Source: Polynucleobacter sp. MWH-Jannik1A5 (GTDB taxonomy: Bacteria; Pseudomonadota; Gammaproteobacteria; Burkholderiales; Burkholderiaceae). From it: a stretch of 64,000 nucleotides of DNA. The notes beneath the pieces were generated by a model. That model worked only from the letters and a program-made list of their open reading frames with translations. It was not told the origin of the DNA and did no database searches. Numbering within the stretch: the first letter of the stretch is position 1; each line of letters begins with the position of its first letter. Shown in pieces: positions 46,521-55,527 of the stretch. The stretch is taken from positions 1,274,721 through 1,338,720 of the forward strand of contig NZ_JACVPQ010000001.1 of the NCBI RefSeq assembly GCF_018881795.1. Direction: 5' to 3'. The position numbers were made by a program, and so were the translations under genes.

Positions 46521-47498
46521 TTATTTGTTGTTTAAATCCAGCTCGCTGTCAAAGCAGCGTTGATAGTATTCGGCTACCAAAGTTTTTTCTTCTGACTCAC
46601 ATTTATTTAAAAATGCCAGAGAAAATGCAATCTGCAAGTCCTTAAAGATGCGCCAGTTTTCACCCCAAGTAATCAGCGTTCTGGTCGACATTAATGTGGA
46701 AATATCACCTGCGGCAAAGCCGCTTCTAGTAAGGTTGGCAAGGCTAATCATTGCCTTTGCCTGAGCATCCGATAGCTCTGGTACTTTAGCCATCAAAATC
46801 TTTTGTTCTTCCTGTGGTTCCAGGTAATTCAATGCCGCTACGATGTCCCAGCGATCCATCTGACCGTGATTTAGTAATTGAGTACCTTGATATAAGCCAT
46901 TCCAATTGCCAAGACCAACAGTATTACTGGTGGCAAAGATTCGAAAAGCAGCATTAGGATTGATCACTCTATTTTGATCAAGTAAGGTGAGGCGACCTTC
47001 GCGCTCCAACATTCTTTGAATCACAAACATCACATCTGGTTGGCCCGCATCGTACTCATCGAGGATGAGAGCAACAGGACGTTGCAAACTCCAGGGAATG
47101 AGTCCTTCTTGAAAGCGGGTAATTTGCTTGCCATCTTCCAGGCTAATGACATCTTTGCCGATGAGATCCATACGCGTAATTTGGCCGTCTAGATTGATTC
47201 GCAAACAAGGCCAATTTAATCGGGCTGCTACTTGTTCTATGTGTGTAGATTTCCCAGTCCCATGCATTCCTTGCAACATCACTCTGCGATTGAAAGCGAA
47301 ACCCGCCAGAATGGCTAATGTGGCCTCTGGATTGAGTTGGTAACTTGGATCAACCGCAGGTACCAGTTCACTAGCTTGATTAAATGCGGGGATCTCAAAA
47401 TCCGCAAAGCCTCGGCATGCCGGGAAGGCTGAGTGCAGGGAAACCCGTTTTTCAGGCTGCAAACCTAGTAAATCTATTGAAGAAGTGCTTTCAGCCAT
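46521..47498 (-). CDS. CobS-like AAA+ ATPase
   Basis: A 325-residue MoxR-group AAA+ ATPase closely patterned on CobS of cobaltochelatase. A CobS N-terminal segment (FPACRGFADFEIPAF) precedes Walker A GMHGTGKSTHIEQ near residue 96, Walker B ALILDEYDAG, and the pore-region INLDGQITRMDLIGKD. Partner of the CobT-like protein, 22 bases downstream. It is divergent from xsc across 142 bases that hold a candidate IclR operator, hence probably induced with sulfonate catabolism. Confidence 0.8.
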   Translation of the reverse strand: MAESTSSIDLLGLQPEKRVSLHSAFPACRGFADFEIPAFNQASELVPAVDPSYQLNPEATLAILAGFAFNRRVMLQGMHGTGKSTHIEQVAARLNWPCLRINLDGQITRMDLIGKDVISLEDGKQITRFQEGLIPWSLQRPVALILDEYDAGQPDVMFVIQRMLEREGRLTLLDQNRVINPNAAFRIFATSNTVGLGNWNGLYQGTQLLNHGQMDRWDIVAALNYLEPQEEQKILMAKVPELSDAQAKAMISLANLTRSGFAAGDISTLMSTRTLITWGENWRIFKDLQIAFSLAFLNKCESEEKTLVAEYYQRCFDSELDLNNK

Positions 47499-47559
47499 TT
47501 CCTTGCCTTTAAAAGTCTTAATATGTTGTCAAATATATTCCAGATTGGGGTTTATATGC

Positions 47560-47612
47560 TTGACTTTAGTAAAAATACGCTATTATTATTCATATTGTAG
47601 AACAAAATGTTC
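47560..47612 (+). promoter_or_regulatory. xsc promoter with candidate IclR operator
   Basis: A -35 TTGACT (47560-47565) and a -10 TATTAT (47584-47589) are 18 bases apart. A perfect inverted repeat GAACA-AAA-TGTTC (47600-47612) begins near the transcription start and lies 28 bases before the xsc ATG. Related repeats are found at the iclR/bug promoter, so I propose the IclR protein of this island as the binder. Confidence 0.6.
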
Positions 47613-47640
47613 CATTTAATTGAATACCTAGGAGAGCTTT

Positions 47641-49449
47641 ATGTCTAAGTCTGGCGCTAATTTGCCTACCGGCCCACAAAAAATGACCCCTTCCGAAGCA
47701 TTTGTGGAGACCATGGTCGCTAACAAGGTCAAGGATATCTTTGGAATCATGGGCTCAGCCTTCATGGATGCAATGGATATCTTTGCTCCAGCAGGTATTC
47801 GTTTGATTCCGGTTGTTCATGAGCAAGGCGCTGCACATATGGCCGATGGCTATGCGCGTGTTAGCGGAAGTCATGGCGTGGTGATTGGGCAAAATGGTCC
47901 TGGCATTAGTAACTGTGTCACTGCAATTGCTGCTGCTTACTGGGCGCATAGTCCAGTGGTAATCATTACTCCTGAAACAGGAACAATGGGTATGGGCCTA
48001 GGTGGGTTCCAAGAAGCCAATCAATTGCCGATGTTTGAAGAGTTCACAAAGTATCAAGGACACGTGAATAATCCAAAGCGTATGGCTGAATTTACTGGCC
48101 GCTGTTTTGATCGCGCTCTATCAGAGATGGGTCCAACTCAGCTGAATATTCCACGTGATTATTTTTATGGTGAGATCGAAGTTGAGATTCCGCAACCTAA
48201 TCGTCTCGATCGCGGTCCTGGTGGTGAAAAGAGCTTGGATGAGGCGGCAGAGCTATTGGCTAATGCTAAGTTCCCAGTCATTATTTCTGGTGGTGGCGTA
48301 GTGATGGGTGATGCGGTTGAGGAATGTAAGGCATTTGCTGAGCGTCTTGGTGCCCCAGTAGTTAATAGCTATTTACACAATGACTCCTTCCCAGCTAGCC
48401 ATCCATTATGGTGCGGCCCTCTTGGTTATCAAGGCTCTAAGGCTGCTATGAAATTGATGGCACAGGCTGACGTGGTGGTTGCATTGGGATCACGTCTTGG
48501 ACCATTCGGCACATTGCCACAGCATGGCATGGATTACTGGCCAAAAAATGCCAAGATTATTCAGATCGATGCAGACAATAAGATGCTCGGCTTGGTGAAG
48601 AAGATTTCCGTAGGTATTTGCGGTGATGCGAAAGCTGCTGCTGTTGCATTGACTAAGCGTTTAGAAGGTAAGAAATTGGCTTGCGATGCAACTAAAGCAG
48701 AACGTGCCAAAACAATTGCCGCTGAAAAAGCTGCATGGGAAAAAGAGTTGGATGAGTGGACTCATGAAAAAGACCCATTCAGCTTAGACATGATTGAAGA
48801 GCAGAAAAAAGAAGTGACTCCTACGGGAGGTCATTACTTGCATCCACGTCAAGTGTTGCGAGAGCTTGAGAAGGCTATGCCTGCTGATGTAATGGTGTCT
48901 ACTGATATCGGTAATATCAACTCCGTTGCTAATAGCTATCTCCGCTTTGAGAAGCCACGTAGTTTCTTTGCCCCAATGAGTTTTGGTAACTGCGGTTACG
49001 CATTGCCAACGATTATTGGTGCCAAAGCAGCAGCGCCAAATCGTCCAGCGATTGCTTACGCTGGTGATGGCGCATGGGCTATGAGTATGGTTGAGATTTT
49101 GACTGCCGTTCGTCACGATATTCCAGTTACTGCAGTTGTGTTCCATAACCGTCAGTGGGGTGCAGAGAAAAAGAACCAAGTGGACTTCTACAACCGTCGC
49201 TTTGTGGCGGGTGAGCTTGAGAGCCCAAGTTTTGCCGGTATCGCGCAATCCATGGGTGCTGAAGGTATCGTGGTTGACCAGCTCGACCAAGTGGGACCAG
49301 CTCTGAAGAAGGCAGTTGAAATGCAGATGAAGGAAGGTAAGACCTGTGTGATCGAGATTATGTGTACTCGTGAACTTGGTGATCCATTCCGCCGTGATGC
49401 GTTGTCTAAGCCAGTACGTTTCTTGGATAAATACAAAGATTACGTATAA
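47641..49449 (+). CDS. xsc: Sulfoacetaldehyde acetyltransferase
   Basis: A 602-residue thiamine-diphosphate enzyme of the acetolactate-synthase superfamily. It desulfonates sulfoacetaldehyde with phosphate to give acetyl phosphate and sulfite, the key C-S bond cleavage of taurine, isethionate and sulfoacetate catabolism. VVHEQGAAHMADGYAR holds the cofactor-activating Glu and AYAGDGAWAMS starts the ThDP/Mg motif. The Xsc-like segment FHNRQWGAEKKNQVDFYNRR and length near 600 distinguish it from acetolactate synthase. GGAGAG precedes the ATG. Pta, SauS and SauT homologues nearby support the call. Confidence 0.93.
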   Translation: MSKSGANLPTGPQKMTPSEAFVETMVANKVKDIFGIMGSAFMDAMDIFAPAGIRLIPVVHEQGAAHMADGYARVSGSHGVVIGQNGPGISNCVTAIAAAYWAHSPVVIITPETGTMGMGLGGFQEANQLPMFEEFTKYQGHVNNPKRMAEFTGRCFDRALSEMGPTQLNIPRDYFYGEIEVEIPQPNRLDRGPGGEKSLDEAAELLANAKFPVIISGGGVVMGDAVEECKAFAERLGAPVVNSYLHNDSFPASHPLWCGPLGYQGSKAAMKLMAQADVVVALGSRLGPFGTLPQHGMDYWPKNAKIIQIDADNKMLGLVKKISVGICGDAKAAAVALTKRLEGKKLACDATKAERAKTIAAEKAAWEKELDEWTHEKDPFSLDMIEEQKKEVTPTGGHYLHPRQVLRELEKAMPADVMVSTDIGNINSVANSYLRFEKPRSFFAPMSFGNCGYALPTIIGAKAAAPNRPAIAYAGDGAWAMSMVEILTAVRHDIPVTAVVFHNRQWGAEKKNQVDFYNRRFVAGELESPSFAGIAQSMGAEGIVVDQLDQVGPALKKAVEMQMKEGKTCVIEIMCTRELGDPFRRDALSKPVRFLDKYKDYV

Positions 49450-49463
49450 GCCAGAAGATTGTT

Positions 49464-49491
49464 AAAAAGCCCGGTTTGTCCGGGCTTTTTT
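49464..49491. terminator. Bidirectional terminator between xsc and the nitroreductase gene
   Basis: A perfect stem GCCCGG/CCGGGC (49469-49474 and 49480-49485) with loop TTTGT, flanked by five A and five T. It can end both converging transcripts. Confidence 0.9.
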
Positions 49492-49503
49492 ATTATGATG
49501 TAC

Positions 49504-50079
49504 TTAAAAAATGGAGTGGTATTCAGATAGGCTTGGTCGAATACGACCGGGCTTATTTTTTAATACTGTGCCGATCGTAATAAAGCAAATGGGCTCTTCG
49601 TCATCGGTGAGTTGGAATAACTTCCTAATGCGATCACTTTGTAGCGCTCTCCCGCTCGATAATCCCGAGCCAAAACCAAAGGCGTAAGCACTTAAGAGAA
49701 TATTTTGAATGGCGCAGCCAAGAGATATTAATTTTTCTTGCCTACTGATGTCTTCATTGCTGTCTTTGTAGTTCGCCATCGCCAGTAATAGCAGTGGTCC
49801 ACGTGAAGCCTTATCAAGCGCTTCCTGCTGTTGTACTGAAGTAGCCTCTTGATCGCGATCTAACAGGCATTGACGAAAGACTTCGCCCAATGCGGGGCGA
49901 CTACTTTCTTGAATCTCAATGAAGCGCCATGGCACCATCCTGCCGTGATCGGGGGCAGCATTGGCCGCCAAGAGGATAGTTTCTTTTTGAGTTTGACTGG
50001 GCCCTGGGTTGCCCAGTCTTTTCGGCGATATGTGAGTCCTGCCGTGGATAAGCTGTTCGGCGAATTGATCTATCGGCAT
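49504..50079 (-). CDS. Nitroreductase-family flavoprotein
   Basis: A 191-residue FMN-dependent oxidoreductase of the YdjA-like group: HISPKRLGNPGPS (FMN-phosphate region), AAPDHGRMVPWRFIEI and GSGLSSGRALQ. It lies nine bases after the membrane anchor gene of the sulfite dehydrogenase and appears to be the last gene of that operon. Its substrate is unknown. A role in handling quinone or flavin electrons of the same pathway is possible but unsupported. Confidence 0.8.
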   Translation of the reverse strand: MPIDQFAEQLIHGRTHISPKRLGNPGPSQTQKETILLAANAAPDHGRMVPWRFIEIQESSRPALGEVFRQCLLDRDQEATSVQQQEALDKASRGPLLLLAMANYKDSNEDISRQEKLISLGCAIQNILLSAYAFGFGSGLSSGRALQSDRIRKLFQLTDDEEPICFITIGTVLKNKPGRIRPSLSEYHSIF

Positions 50080-50088
50080 CAGATGTAT

Positions 50089-51024
50089 TTAGGAAACTCT
50101 TTGGTAATACAAATTCTGCGGGTGGTTGGCTTCAGCAAAAAACATCCATCTTTCAGCAAGCAAACCCACATAGTTAATTAGTAATGCAAATGTAATCACC
50201 AAGAAATTAGGTGAAGAAATAGCATAAGCCATCAATATCATGGGGATAACATATGCGCAAAGCAAAATGATCTTACGTAAATTTGCGATTACTTTATCTG
50301 TTTGGTGGTGAAAGAATTCACGGGTATTGAAGCTACCTCCCATAAGACCCATAGAGGTTTGGCGAATATTGCTGCCTTTGATGCCGGTTGCTGTAGCTAG
50401 ATTTGATTTTGGTTTTAGCTTGCGATTGCGACTCCAAATCCAAAGCTTCAGATTGAATGATAAAAATAAGAGTAAAAAAGCAATGATGGAAAGTGGGGCA
50501 TCAATCATTTGCACCGAAGCATCACCCCAAACCGCAATCAATAGCTCTAACAAAATCCAGCCCGACGTCATCCCCAGCAGAATAAAGTTAGTTAGGGTGG
50601 AAGGATGTGACCACTCCTGAATGAAGCGAATGCACTGATAGATCTTTGCGGTACATATCCAAAGAGCCATGGTGGTGAAAAGTAGAGCAAGCCATAGCCA
50701 CTGCGGTACTTGGCTAAAGCGCGCATAGAGGTAAATGATTACTGTGACAGCCATAACTGCTGGAAGAGCGATAACCTCTCTCGATAGCCAGGAAGTTCTC
50801 CACATCATGGCAGCGCGCCATGCTCGCTCGGGGTGACCTAGGTGAAAGAATGAAGCAACTAAGCCCAGAGCTAGCAGAACAAAAGCAACCGGTAGAGCGA
50901 GGTTGGTAAGAAATGCGCTTGGGGTGGCTTGGCTATGTAGATTTGCTAAAGCTATAAAAAATAGCAGTCCTTGAGCCATTCCCGCTAAGGTGGTAAAGAA
51001 AATAATTGAAAATTGTGGGCGCAT
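50089..51024 (-). CDS. soeC: Membrane anchor subunit, SoeC/DmsC type
   Basis: A 311-residue integral membrane protein with about eight hydrophobic helices, of the DmsC family. HLGHPERAWRA near residue 65 is the family motif. It would anchor the Mo/Fe-S subunits and pass electrons to quinone. Its ATG overlaps the TAA of the Fe-S subunit gene. I favour SoeC (sulfite dehydrogenase) over DmsC because the catalytic subunit lacks a Tat signal and the neighbours make sulfite. Confidence 0.78.
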   Translation of the reverse strand: MRPQFSIIFFTTLAGMAQGLLFFIALANLHSQATPSAFLTNLALPVAFVLLALGLVASFFHLGHPERAWRAAMMWRTSWLSREVIALPAVMAVTVIIYLYARFSQVPQWLWLALLFTTMALWICTAKIYQCIRFIQEWSHPSTLTNFILLGMTSGWILLELLIAVWGDASVQMIDAPLSIIAFLLLFLSFNLKLWIWSRNRKLKPKSNLATATGIKGSNIRQTSMGLMGGSFNTREFFHHQTDKVIANLRKIILLCAYVIPMILMAYAISSPNFLVITFALLINYVGLLAERWMFFAEANHPQNLYYQRVS

Positions 51025-51683
51025 TATTTGTCATTCCTTGCTGCATCAATCGTTTCCATAATGGAGCGCGGTAAATAGTGATTGGCTGGTTGAGTTTCCC
51101 ATTCAGGCATCAGTGCATAGCCTGAACGTTCTTCTATGGCTTTGCTAGCGTCAGACTCAGGATCATGGACATCACCAAAGATGCGCGCACTAGTAGGGCA
51201 GGCAAGAACGCATGCTGGCTTTTTCTCAGCCTCTGGCAAGGTCTCGCTATAAATACGATCTACACAGAGCGTGCATTTAGTCATTACCTGACGTTCTTGA
51301 TCAAGCTCGCGTGCACCGTAAGGACATGCCCAAGAGCAATAGCTACAACCAATACATTTGTCGTAGTCAACAAGTACGATGCCATCTTCTTTGCGTTTAT
51401 AGCTTGCGCCTGTAGGACAAACAGGAACACAGGGAGGCTCTTCGCAATGTAAGCAGGACTTTGGAAAGTGAACTGTCTGTGTATTTGGAAAAGTGCCCGC
51501 TTCAAAGGTTTGCACTCGGTTGAAGAAGGTGCCACTTGGGCTCGCGCCATAAGCATTGAGATCAGTCAGCGGACCAGCTGAGCCAGAGGTGTTCCACTCT
51601 TTACAAGAGGTAACACACGCATGGCAACCTACACATACATTTAAATCAATAACGAGAGCTAGTTGTTTATTTTTTTTGCTCAT
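51024..51683 (-). CDS. soeB: Four-cluster ferredoxin subunit, SoeB/DmsB type
   Basis: A 219-residue electron-transfer subunit with four [4Fe-4S] motifs: CVGCHACVTSCKEWN, CLHCEEPPCVPVCPTGA, CIGCSYCSWACPYGA, and CTLC later completed by CVLACPTSAR. It links the Mo subunit to the membrane anchor. The start overlaps the catalytic subunit stop by four bases (ATGA). Confidence 0.85.
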   Translation of the reverse strand: MSKKNKQLALVIDLNVCVGCHACVTSCKEWNTSGSAGPLTDLNAYGASPSGTFFNRVQTFEAGTFPNTQTVHFPKSCLHCEEPPCVPVCPTGASYKRKEDGIVLVDYDKCIGCSYCSWACPYGARELDQERQVMTKCTLCVDRIYSETLPEAEKKPACVLACPTSARIFGDVHDPESDASKAIEERSGYALMPEWETQPANHYLPRSIMETIDAARNDK

Positions 51684-54568
51684 TTTGTCTCCCCCGATTT
51701 TTTGAGGGCCATTCCGGGTACTTCAAATGCTTTTACTTGTGGCCAAGTTTCTTTTGGTTCATTTTCGTCTGCTGGGGCCAATCGAACTCTGACGTCATAC
51801 CATCCCGCTTGACCAGTGATTGGATCAGAGTTGCTTACAGTAAATCCACCTAATGGAAGTTCTTCCGAGATAAGGTGATTTAACAAGAACCCTTTTTTAG
51901 ATTCATCCGCATCGTTTGTAAGGCTCCAAGCAGATTCTGCTTTGCCAATAGCGTTCCAAGTCCACACTGTCCCTGGATCAACCGCCTCAGAATGTCTCGC
52001 CATGCAGCGGACTTTACCCCATTGTGATTCAATCCACATCCATGCACCATCAGCAATACCACTCTTAAGTGCAGTAGCAGTATTAACGTATAAATAGTTA
52101 TGACTATGAATTTGTCTTAACCAAGCATTCTGTGAGTCCCAGGAGTGGTACATCGCCATTGGACGCTGGGTAATTGCATTCAATGTAAATTTGGTGAGAT
52201 CAGTTGCCTCATCTTCCAGTGGCGGGTACCAGAAAGGCAACGGATCAAAGTATTTATAGATGCGCGCTTTGAGATGTTCTGGAGGTTGTGCGCCCGGACG
52301 TTTTCCAGTCGATGCCAATCTAAAGCGTTGCAAGATATCCGAGTAGATTGCAATCATGATTGGATCATTTTTCTGGCGCAGAGCATTTTCTTTTGAGAAG
52401 TCTAGATAGCCCTTGTTCCAGTTGCGCATGTATTGATGCTCTGGAGGCATGTGATATTGATGAACACAATTATTTTCAGCGTATTTTTGCCATTGATTTG
52501 GATTAGGTTCGCCACGCAATGGCTTATCCCCGTCCTTGCCGCGCCAACCACTTAAGAACCCAATACCTGAATCTGGAGTAGTTTGGAATCGGGTAATAAA
52601 GTCTGGGTAATCCTTAAACTTACGTTCACCCTCCGGAGTGGTAAAGGCTGGGAACTTTAAGCGGGAAGCCAGCTCAATCAATACCTCTTGGAATGGTTTG
52701 CATTCACCTAGAGGCTCAAGAACAGGGATGCGAACAGAATCAACAGGACCATCAAATTCTGAAATTGGCCTATCAAGCATGCTCATGACATCATGGCGTT
52801 CGAGATAGGTGGTATCTGGAAGAACTAGATCTGCAAAGTCCACCATCTCTGACTGGAATGCATCACATACCACTAAGAATGGGATCTTAAATTCACCATC
52901 ATCATTTTTTGCATTGAGATGTTCACGAACTTCCATGGTATTCATGGTGGAGTTCCATGACATATTGGCCATGAAAATCATGAGCGTATCAATGGAGTAG
53001 GGATCACCTTTAACTGCATTAGTAATGACGTTATGCATTAATCCGTGCGCTGCTAACGGATGCTCCCAAGAATAGGCTTTATCAATACGCAGCGGTTTAC
53101 CATCAGAATCCAGTGCTAAATCTTCTGGCTGTGTTGGCCATCCGAGCGGAGGTTTAGCTAGTGGAGTATTTGGCTTGATGTCATTTTCAGAAGAAGGGGG
53201 TTTTGCATTAGGCGGTACCTGTCTTGGGTAAGGCGCTTTATGCCTAAAACCACCCGGACGATCAATGGTGCCCAATAGCGACATGAGCACAGCAAGGCCA
53301 CGCGTTGTCTGAAATCCATTAGAGTGGGCAGATAAGCCGCGCATGGCATGGAATGCAACTGGCCTACCAGTTACAGAGTCATGTTTTTCGCCCCAAGAGT
53401 CTGTCCATGGAATCGGTAATTCAAATTCTTGCCCGAATGCAGTGTCTGCCATTTCAAGGGCAAGCTTGCGAATGCGTTCTGCTGGAATGCTAGTGATTGC
53501 TGCAGCCCATTCAGGAGTAGTTTCACTAACTTGTCGTTTGAGAAGTTCAAATGAAGGAGTTACTTTTTTGCCTTGGTGTGGGCCTGGGCCCATCACATAT
53601 TCACCGAGCAAGGCAGGCGATGTTCCTTGCGCAAAACAAGGTTTAGCGCTTTGTGACTTTTCATCCCAGATATATTTGTTGTGCGGCAAATCAGTATTGA
53701 GCGGGTCAGAGTCAGGGTCATACAGAAATAAGCCTTCTTCTGGACCTGAATCCATGCAAACTAATTGTGCTGAGTTGCTAAAACGCTTTAAGAATGGGGC
53801 ATCGTACTTCTCAAGGCGAATCAGTTCATGCATTAAGGCCATAAACAGTGCGCCATCAGTTCCAGGCTTAATCGGAATCCACTCATCAGCAATAGCAGAG
53901 TAGCCAGTTCTTACTGGGTTGATGGAGATGAAGCGGCCACCAGCACGTTTAAATTTCGATAAAGCAATCTTCATTGGATTGCTATGGTGATCTTCCGCTG
54001 TGCCAATCATGACAAACAATTTCGCTTGATCTAAATCTGGCCCACCGAATTCCCAGAAGCTTCCGCCGATGGTATAGATCATGCCTGCAGCCATATTTAC
54101 CGAGCAAAAGCCGCCGTGCGCTGCATAGTTAGGTGTACCAAACTGCCTTGCAAATAAACCAGTCAAGGCCTGCATTTGGTCGCGACCAGTAAAGAGAGCA
54201 AACTTCTTTGGATCGGTGGCGCGAATTTTCGCAAGACGCTCAGTCAGAATATCAAAAGCTTTTTCCCAGCTAATAGGTTCAAATTCACCATTACCTCTTT
54301 CGCTGCCTGCCTTACGCAACAGGGGTTGTGTAATGCGCGCAGGAGAATTCTGTTTCATGATTCCTGAAGAACCTTTGGCGCAGATAACGCCTTGGTTTAA
54401 TGGGTGTTCAGGATTGCCGTCGATATAGACTAATTTGCCATCACGCAGATGCGCTCGAATGCCACAACGACAGGCACACATATAGCAGGTAGTTTTTTTA
54501 ATTTCCGTTGCAGGTGCTTGCTTATTAATCGGGTCATGCACGGGATCATTGGAAAATATTTTGAACAT
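51680..54568 (-). CDS. soeA: Molybdopterin oxidoreductase catalytic subunit, probable cytoplasmic sulfite dehydrogenase SoeA
   Basis: A 962-residue Mo-bisPGD enzyme of the DMSO reductase superfamily. The N-terminal [4Fe-4S] site is Cys28, Cys31, Cys35 and Cys63 (CYMCACRCG, then VICAKGS). The molybdopterin domains follow (GTAEDHHSNPMKIA, RGLSAHSNGFQTTRG), with a C-terminal cofactor-binding domain near residue 780. There is no twin-arginine signal, so the protein should stay in the cytoplasm, as for SoeA of Allochromatium, unlike DmsA. Length and the BC partners fit SoeABC, which oxidises sulfite to sulfate. It lies between pta and soeB and next to xsc, whose product is sulfite. A DMSO or thiosulfate/polysulfide reductase is the alternative. 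Confidence 0.8.
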   Translation of the reverse strand: MFKIFSNDPVHDPINKQAPATEIKKTTCYMCACRCGIRAHLRDGKLVYIDGNPEHPLNQGVICAKGSSGIMKQNSPARITQPLLRKAGSERGNGEFEPISWEKAFDILTERLAKIRATDPKKFALFTGRDQMQALTGLFARQFGTPNYAAHGGFCSVNMAAGMIYTIGGSFWEFGGPDLDQAKLFVMIGTAEDHHSNPMKIALSKFKRAGGRFISINPVRTGYSAIADEWIPIKPGTDGALFMALMHELIRLEKYDAPFLKRFSNSAQLVCMDSGPEEGLFLYDPDSDPLNTDLPHNKYIWDEKSQSAKPCFAQGTSPALLGEYVMGPGPHQGKKVTPSFELLKRQVSETTPEWAAAITSIPAERIRKLALEMADTAFGQEFELPIPWTDSWGEKHDSVTGRPVAFHAMRGLSAHSNGFQTTRGLAVLMSLLGTIDRPGGFRHKAPYPRQVPPNAKPPSSENDIKPNTPLAKPPLGWPTQPEDLALDSDGKPLRIDKAYSWEHPLAAHGLMHNVITNAVKGDPYSIDTLMIFMANMSWNSTMNTMEVREHLNAKNDDGEFKIPFLVVCDAFQSEMVDFADLVLPDTTYLERHDVMSMLDRPISEFDGPVDSVRIPVLEPLGECKPFQEVLIELASRLKFPAFTTPEGERKFKDYPDFITRFQTTPDSGIGFLSGWRGKDGDKPLRGEPNPNQWQKYAENNCVHQYHMPPEHQYMRNWNKGYLDFSKENALRQKNDPIMIAIYSDILQRFRLASTGKRPGAQPPEHLKARIYKYFDPLPFWYPPLEDEATDLTKFTLNAITQRPMAMYHSWDSQNAWLRQIHSHNYLYVNTATALKSGIADGAWMWIESQWGKVRCMARHSEAVDPGTVWTWNAIGKAESAWSLTNDADESKKGFLLNHLISEELPLGGFTVSNSDPITGQAGWYDVRVRLAPADENEPKETWPQVKAFEVPGMALKKSGETK

Positions 54569-54579
54569 GGTCTTCTCAA

Positions 54580-55488
54580 TTATTGAGGGTTTTTGGCAAG
54601 CAGAATGGCCATTGCTGTAGATGCCACTCTAGAAAAAACAGAATCAGATCTCGATGTCAGGGTGATTGGAACTTGTGCGCCCAGAATAGTTCCCGCGCAT
54701 TCAGCGCCGGCCATATAGACAAAGGACTTGTAAAGAATATTGCCGACTTGCAAGTCAGGCATTAATAGTAGATCAGGATCACCCGCTACCTTTGAGTAAA
54801 TCCCTTTTGTTCTCGCGGACTGTGCTGATATCGCATTATCAAATCCAAAAGGGCCTTCAATAATCGTATCTGGAAATATCGGATGAGCAATATGCTCATC
54901 CACAATTTCTTTTGCATCCGTAGTAGATGACATTGCTGGATTAATCACCTCAGTAGCAGCAATGATTGCTACTTTGACGTTGCTGATGCTTAACCTCTTT
55001 AAGGCATCTAAGCTGTTGGCTAGAATTTCTCTTTTGAGTTGAGCATTTGGTGCGATATTGACAACGGCATCTGTGACGCCAAGTAGCTTATGGTAGCGAG
55101 CAAGCTCAAACAAGAAGAGGTGACTAACGCGTTTATCAGTACGCAATCCATCGCGATGCACAATCGGCCCCATCAGATCTTCAGTGTGCAAAGACCCCTT
55201 CATTAGAACCGCTAGCTTTCCTTCTTTCACCATCTCAACTGCTTTCTTGGTTGCCAGGATCGGATCTTTAGGTGTATCGACAATCTGTATGCCATCTAGA
55301 GAAAGTTCTTCGATTGCTGCTAGCTCTTCTATTTCCTTTTTAGGGCCTATCAAAATTGGAGTGCATAACTGTCTTTTAATAAGATCAAAAACAGTTTCTA
55401 GTGCTGGCGCACTGAGGGGGTAGACCACCCCAAGAGGCAGATTACTCTTAGCCTCCTCAATCATTTTTTCTAAGAGTGGATATTTCAC
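54580..55488 (-). CDS. pta: Phosphate acetyl/butyryl transferase (acetyl phosphate to acetyl-CoA)
   Basis: A 302-residue single-domain phosphotransacetylase-family enzyme. VLMKGSLHTEDLMG, VTDAVVNIAPN and EGPFGFDNAIS are shared by Ptb and short Pta proteins. In this island it would turn the acetyl phosphate released by Xsc into acetyl-CoA. It lacks the N-terminal regulatory domain of E. coli Pta. It sits 11 bases before soeA and 39 bases after iclR. Confidence 0.85.
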   Translation of the reverse strand: MKYPLLEKMIEEAKSNLPLGVVYPLSAPALETVFDLIKRQLCTPILIGPKKEIEELAAIEELSLDGIQIVDTPKDPILATKKAVEMVKEGKLAVLMKGSLHTEDLMGPIVHRDGLRTDKRVSHLFLFELARYHKLLGVTDAVVNIAPNAQLKREILANSLDALKRLSISNVKVAIIAATEVINPAMSSTTDAKEIVDEHIAHPIFPDTIIEGPFGFDNAISAQSARTKGIYSKVAGDPDLLLMPDLQVGNILYKSFVYMAGAECAGTILGAQVPITLTSRSDSVFSRVASTAMAILLAKNPQ

Positions 55489-55527
55489 GTTTAGATTTGT
55501 CCTGAGGTGGCTTTGATGCTGTGCTAA

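Noticed and set aside
44750..47498. True aerobic cobaltochelatase for vitamin B12
   Set aside because: No cobN or any other cobalamin gene is nearby, and the context is sulfonate catabolism; only the family resemblance is kept.
47641..49449. Annotation as acetolactate synthase
   Set aside because: The superfamily is shared, but the Xsc-like segments and the neighbours pta, sauS and sauT fit sulfoacetaldehyde acetyltransferase much better.
53343..53903. A 186-codon plus-strand frame opposite soeA
   Set aside because: It lies wholly inside the conserved soeA coding region, has no recognisable domain and no ribosome site; a shadow frame.
50089..54568. Annotation as DMSO reductase DmsABC
   Set aside because: The catalytic subunit has no twin-arginine signal and the operon sits among sulfite-producing genes; SoeABC explains both. 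The choice is not proven.
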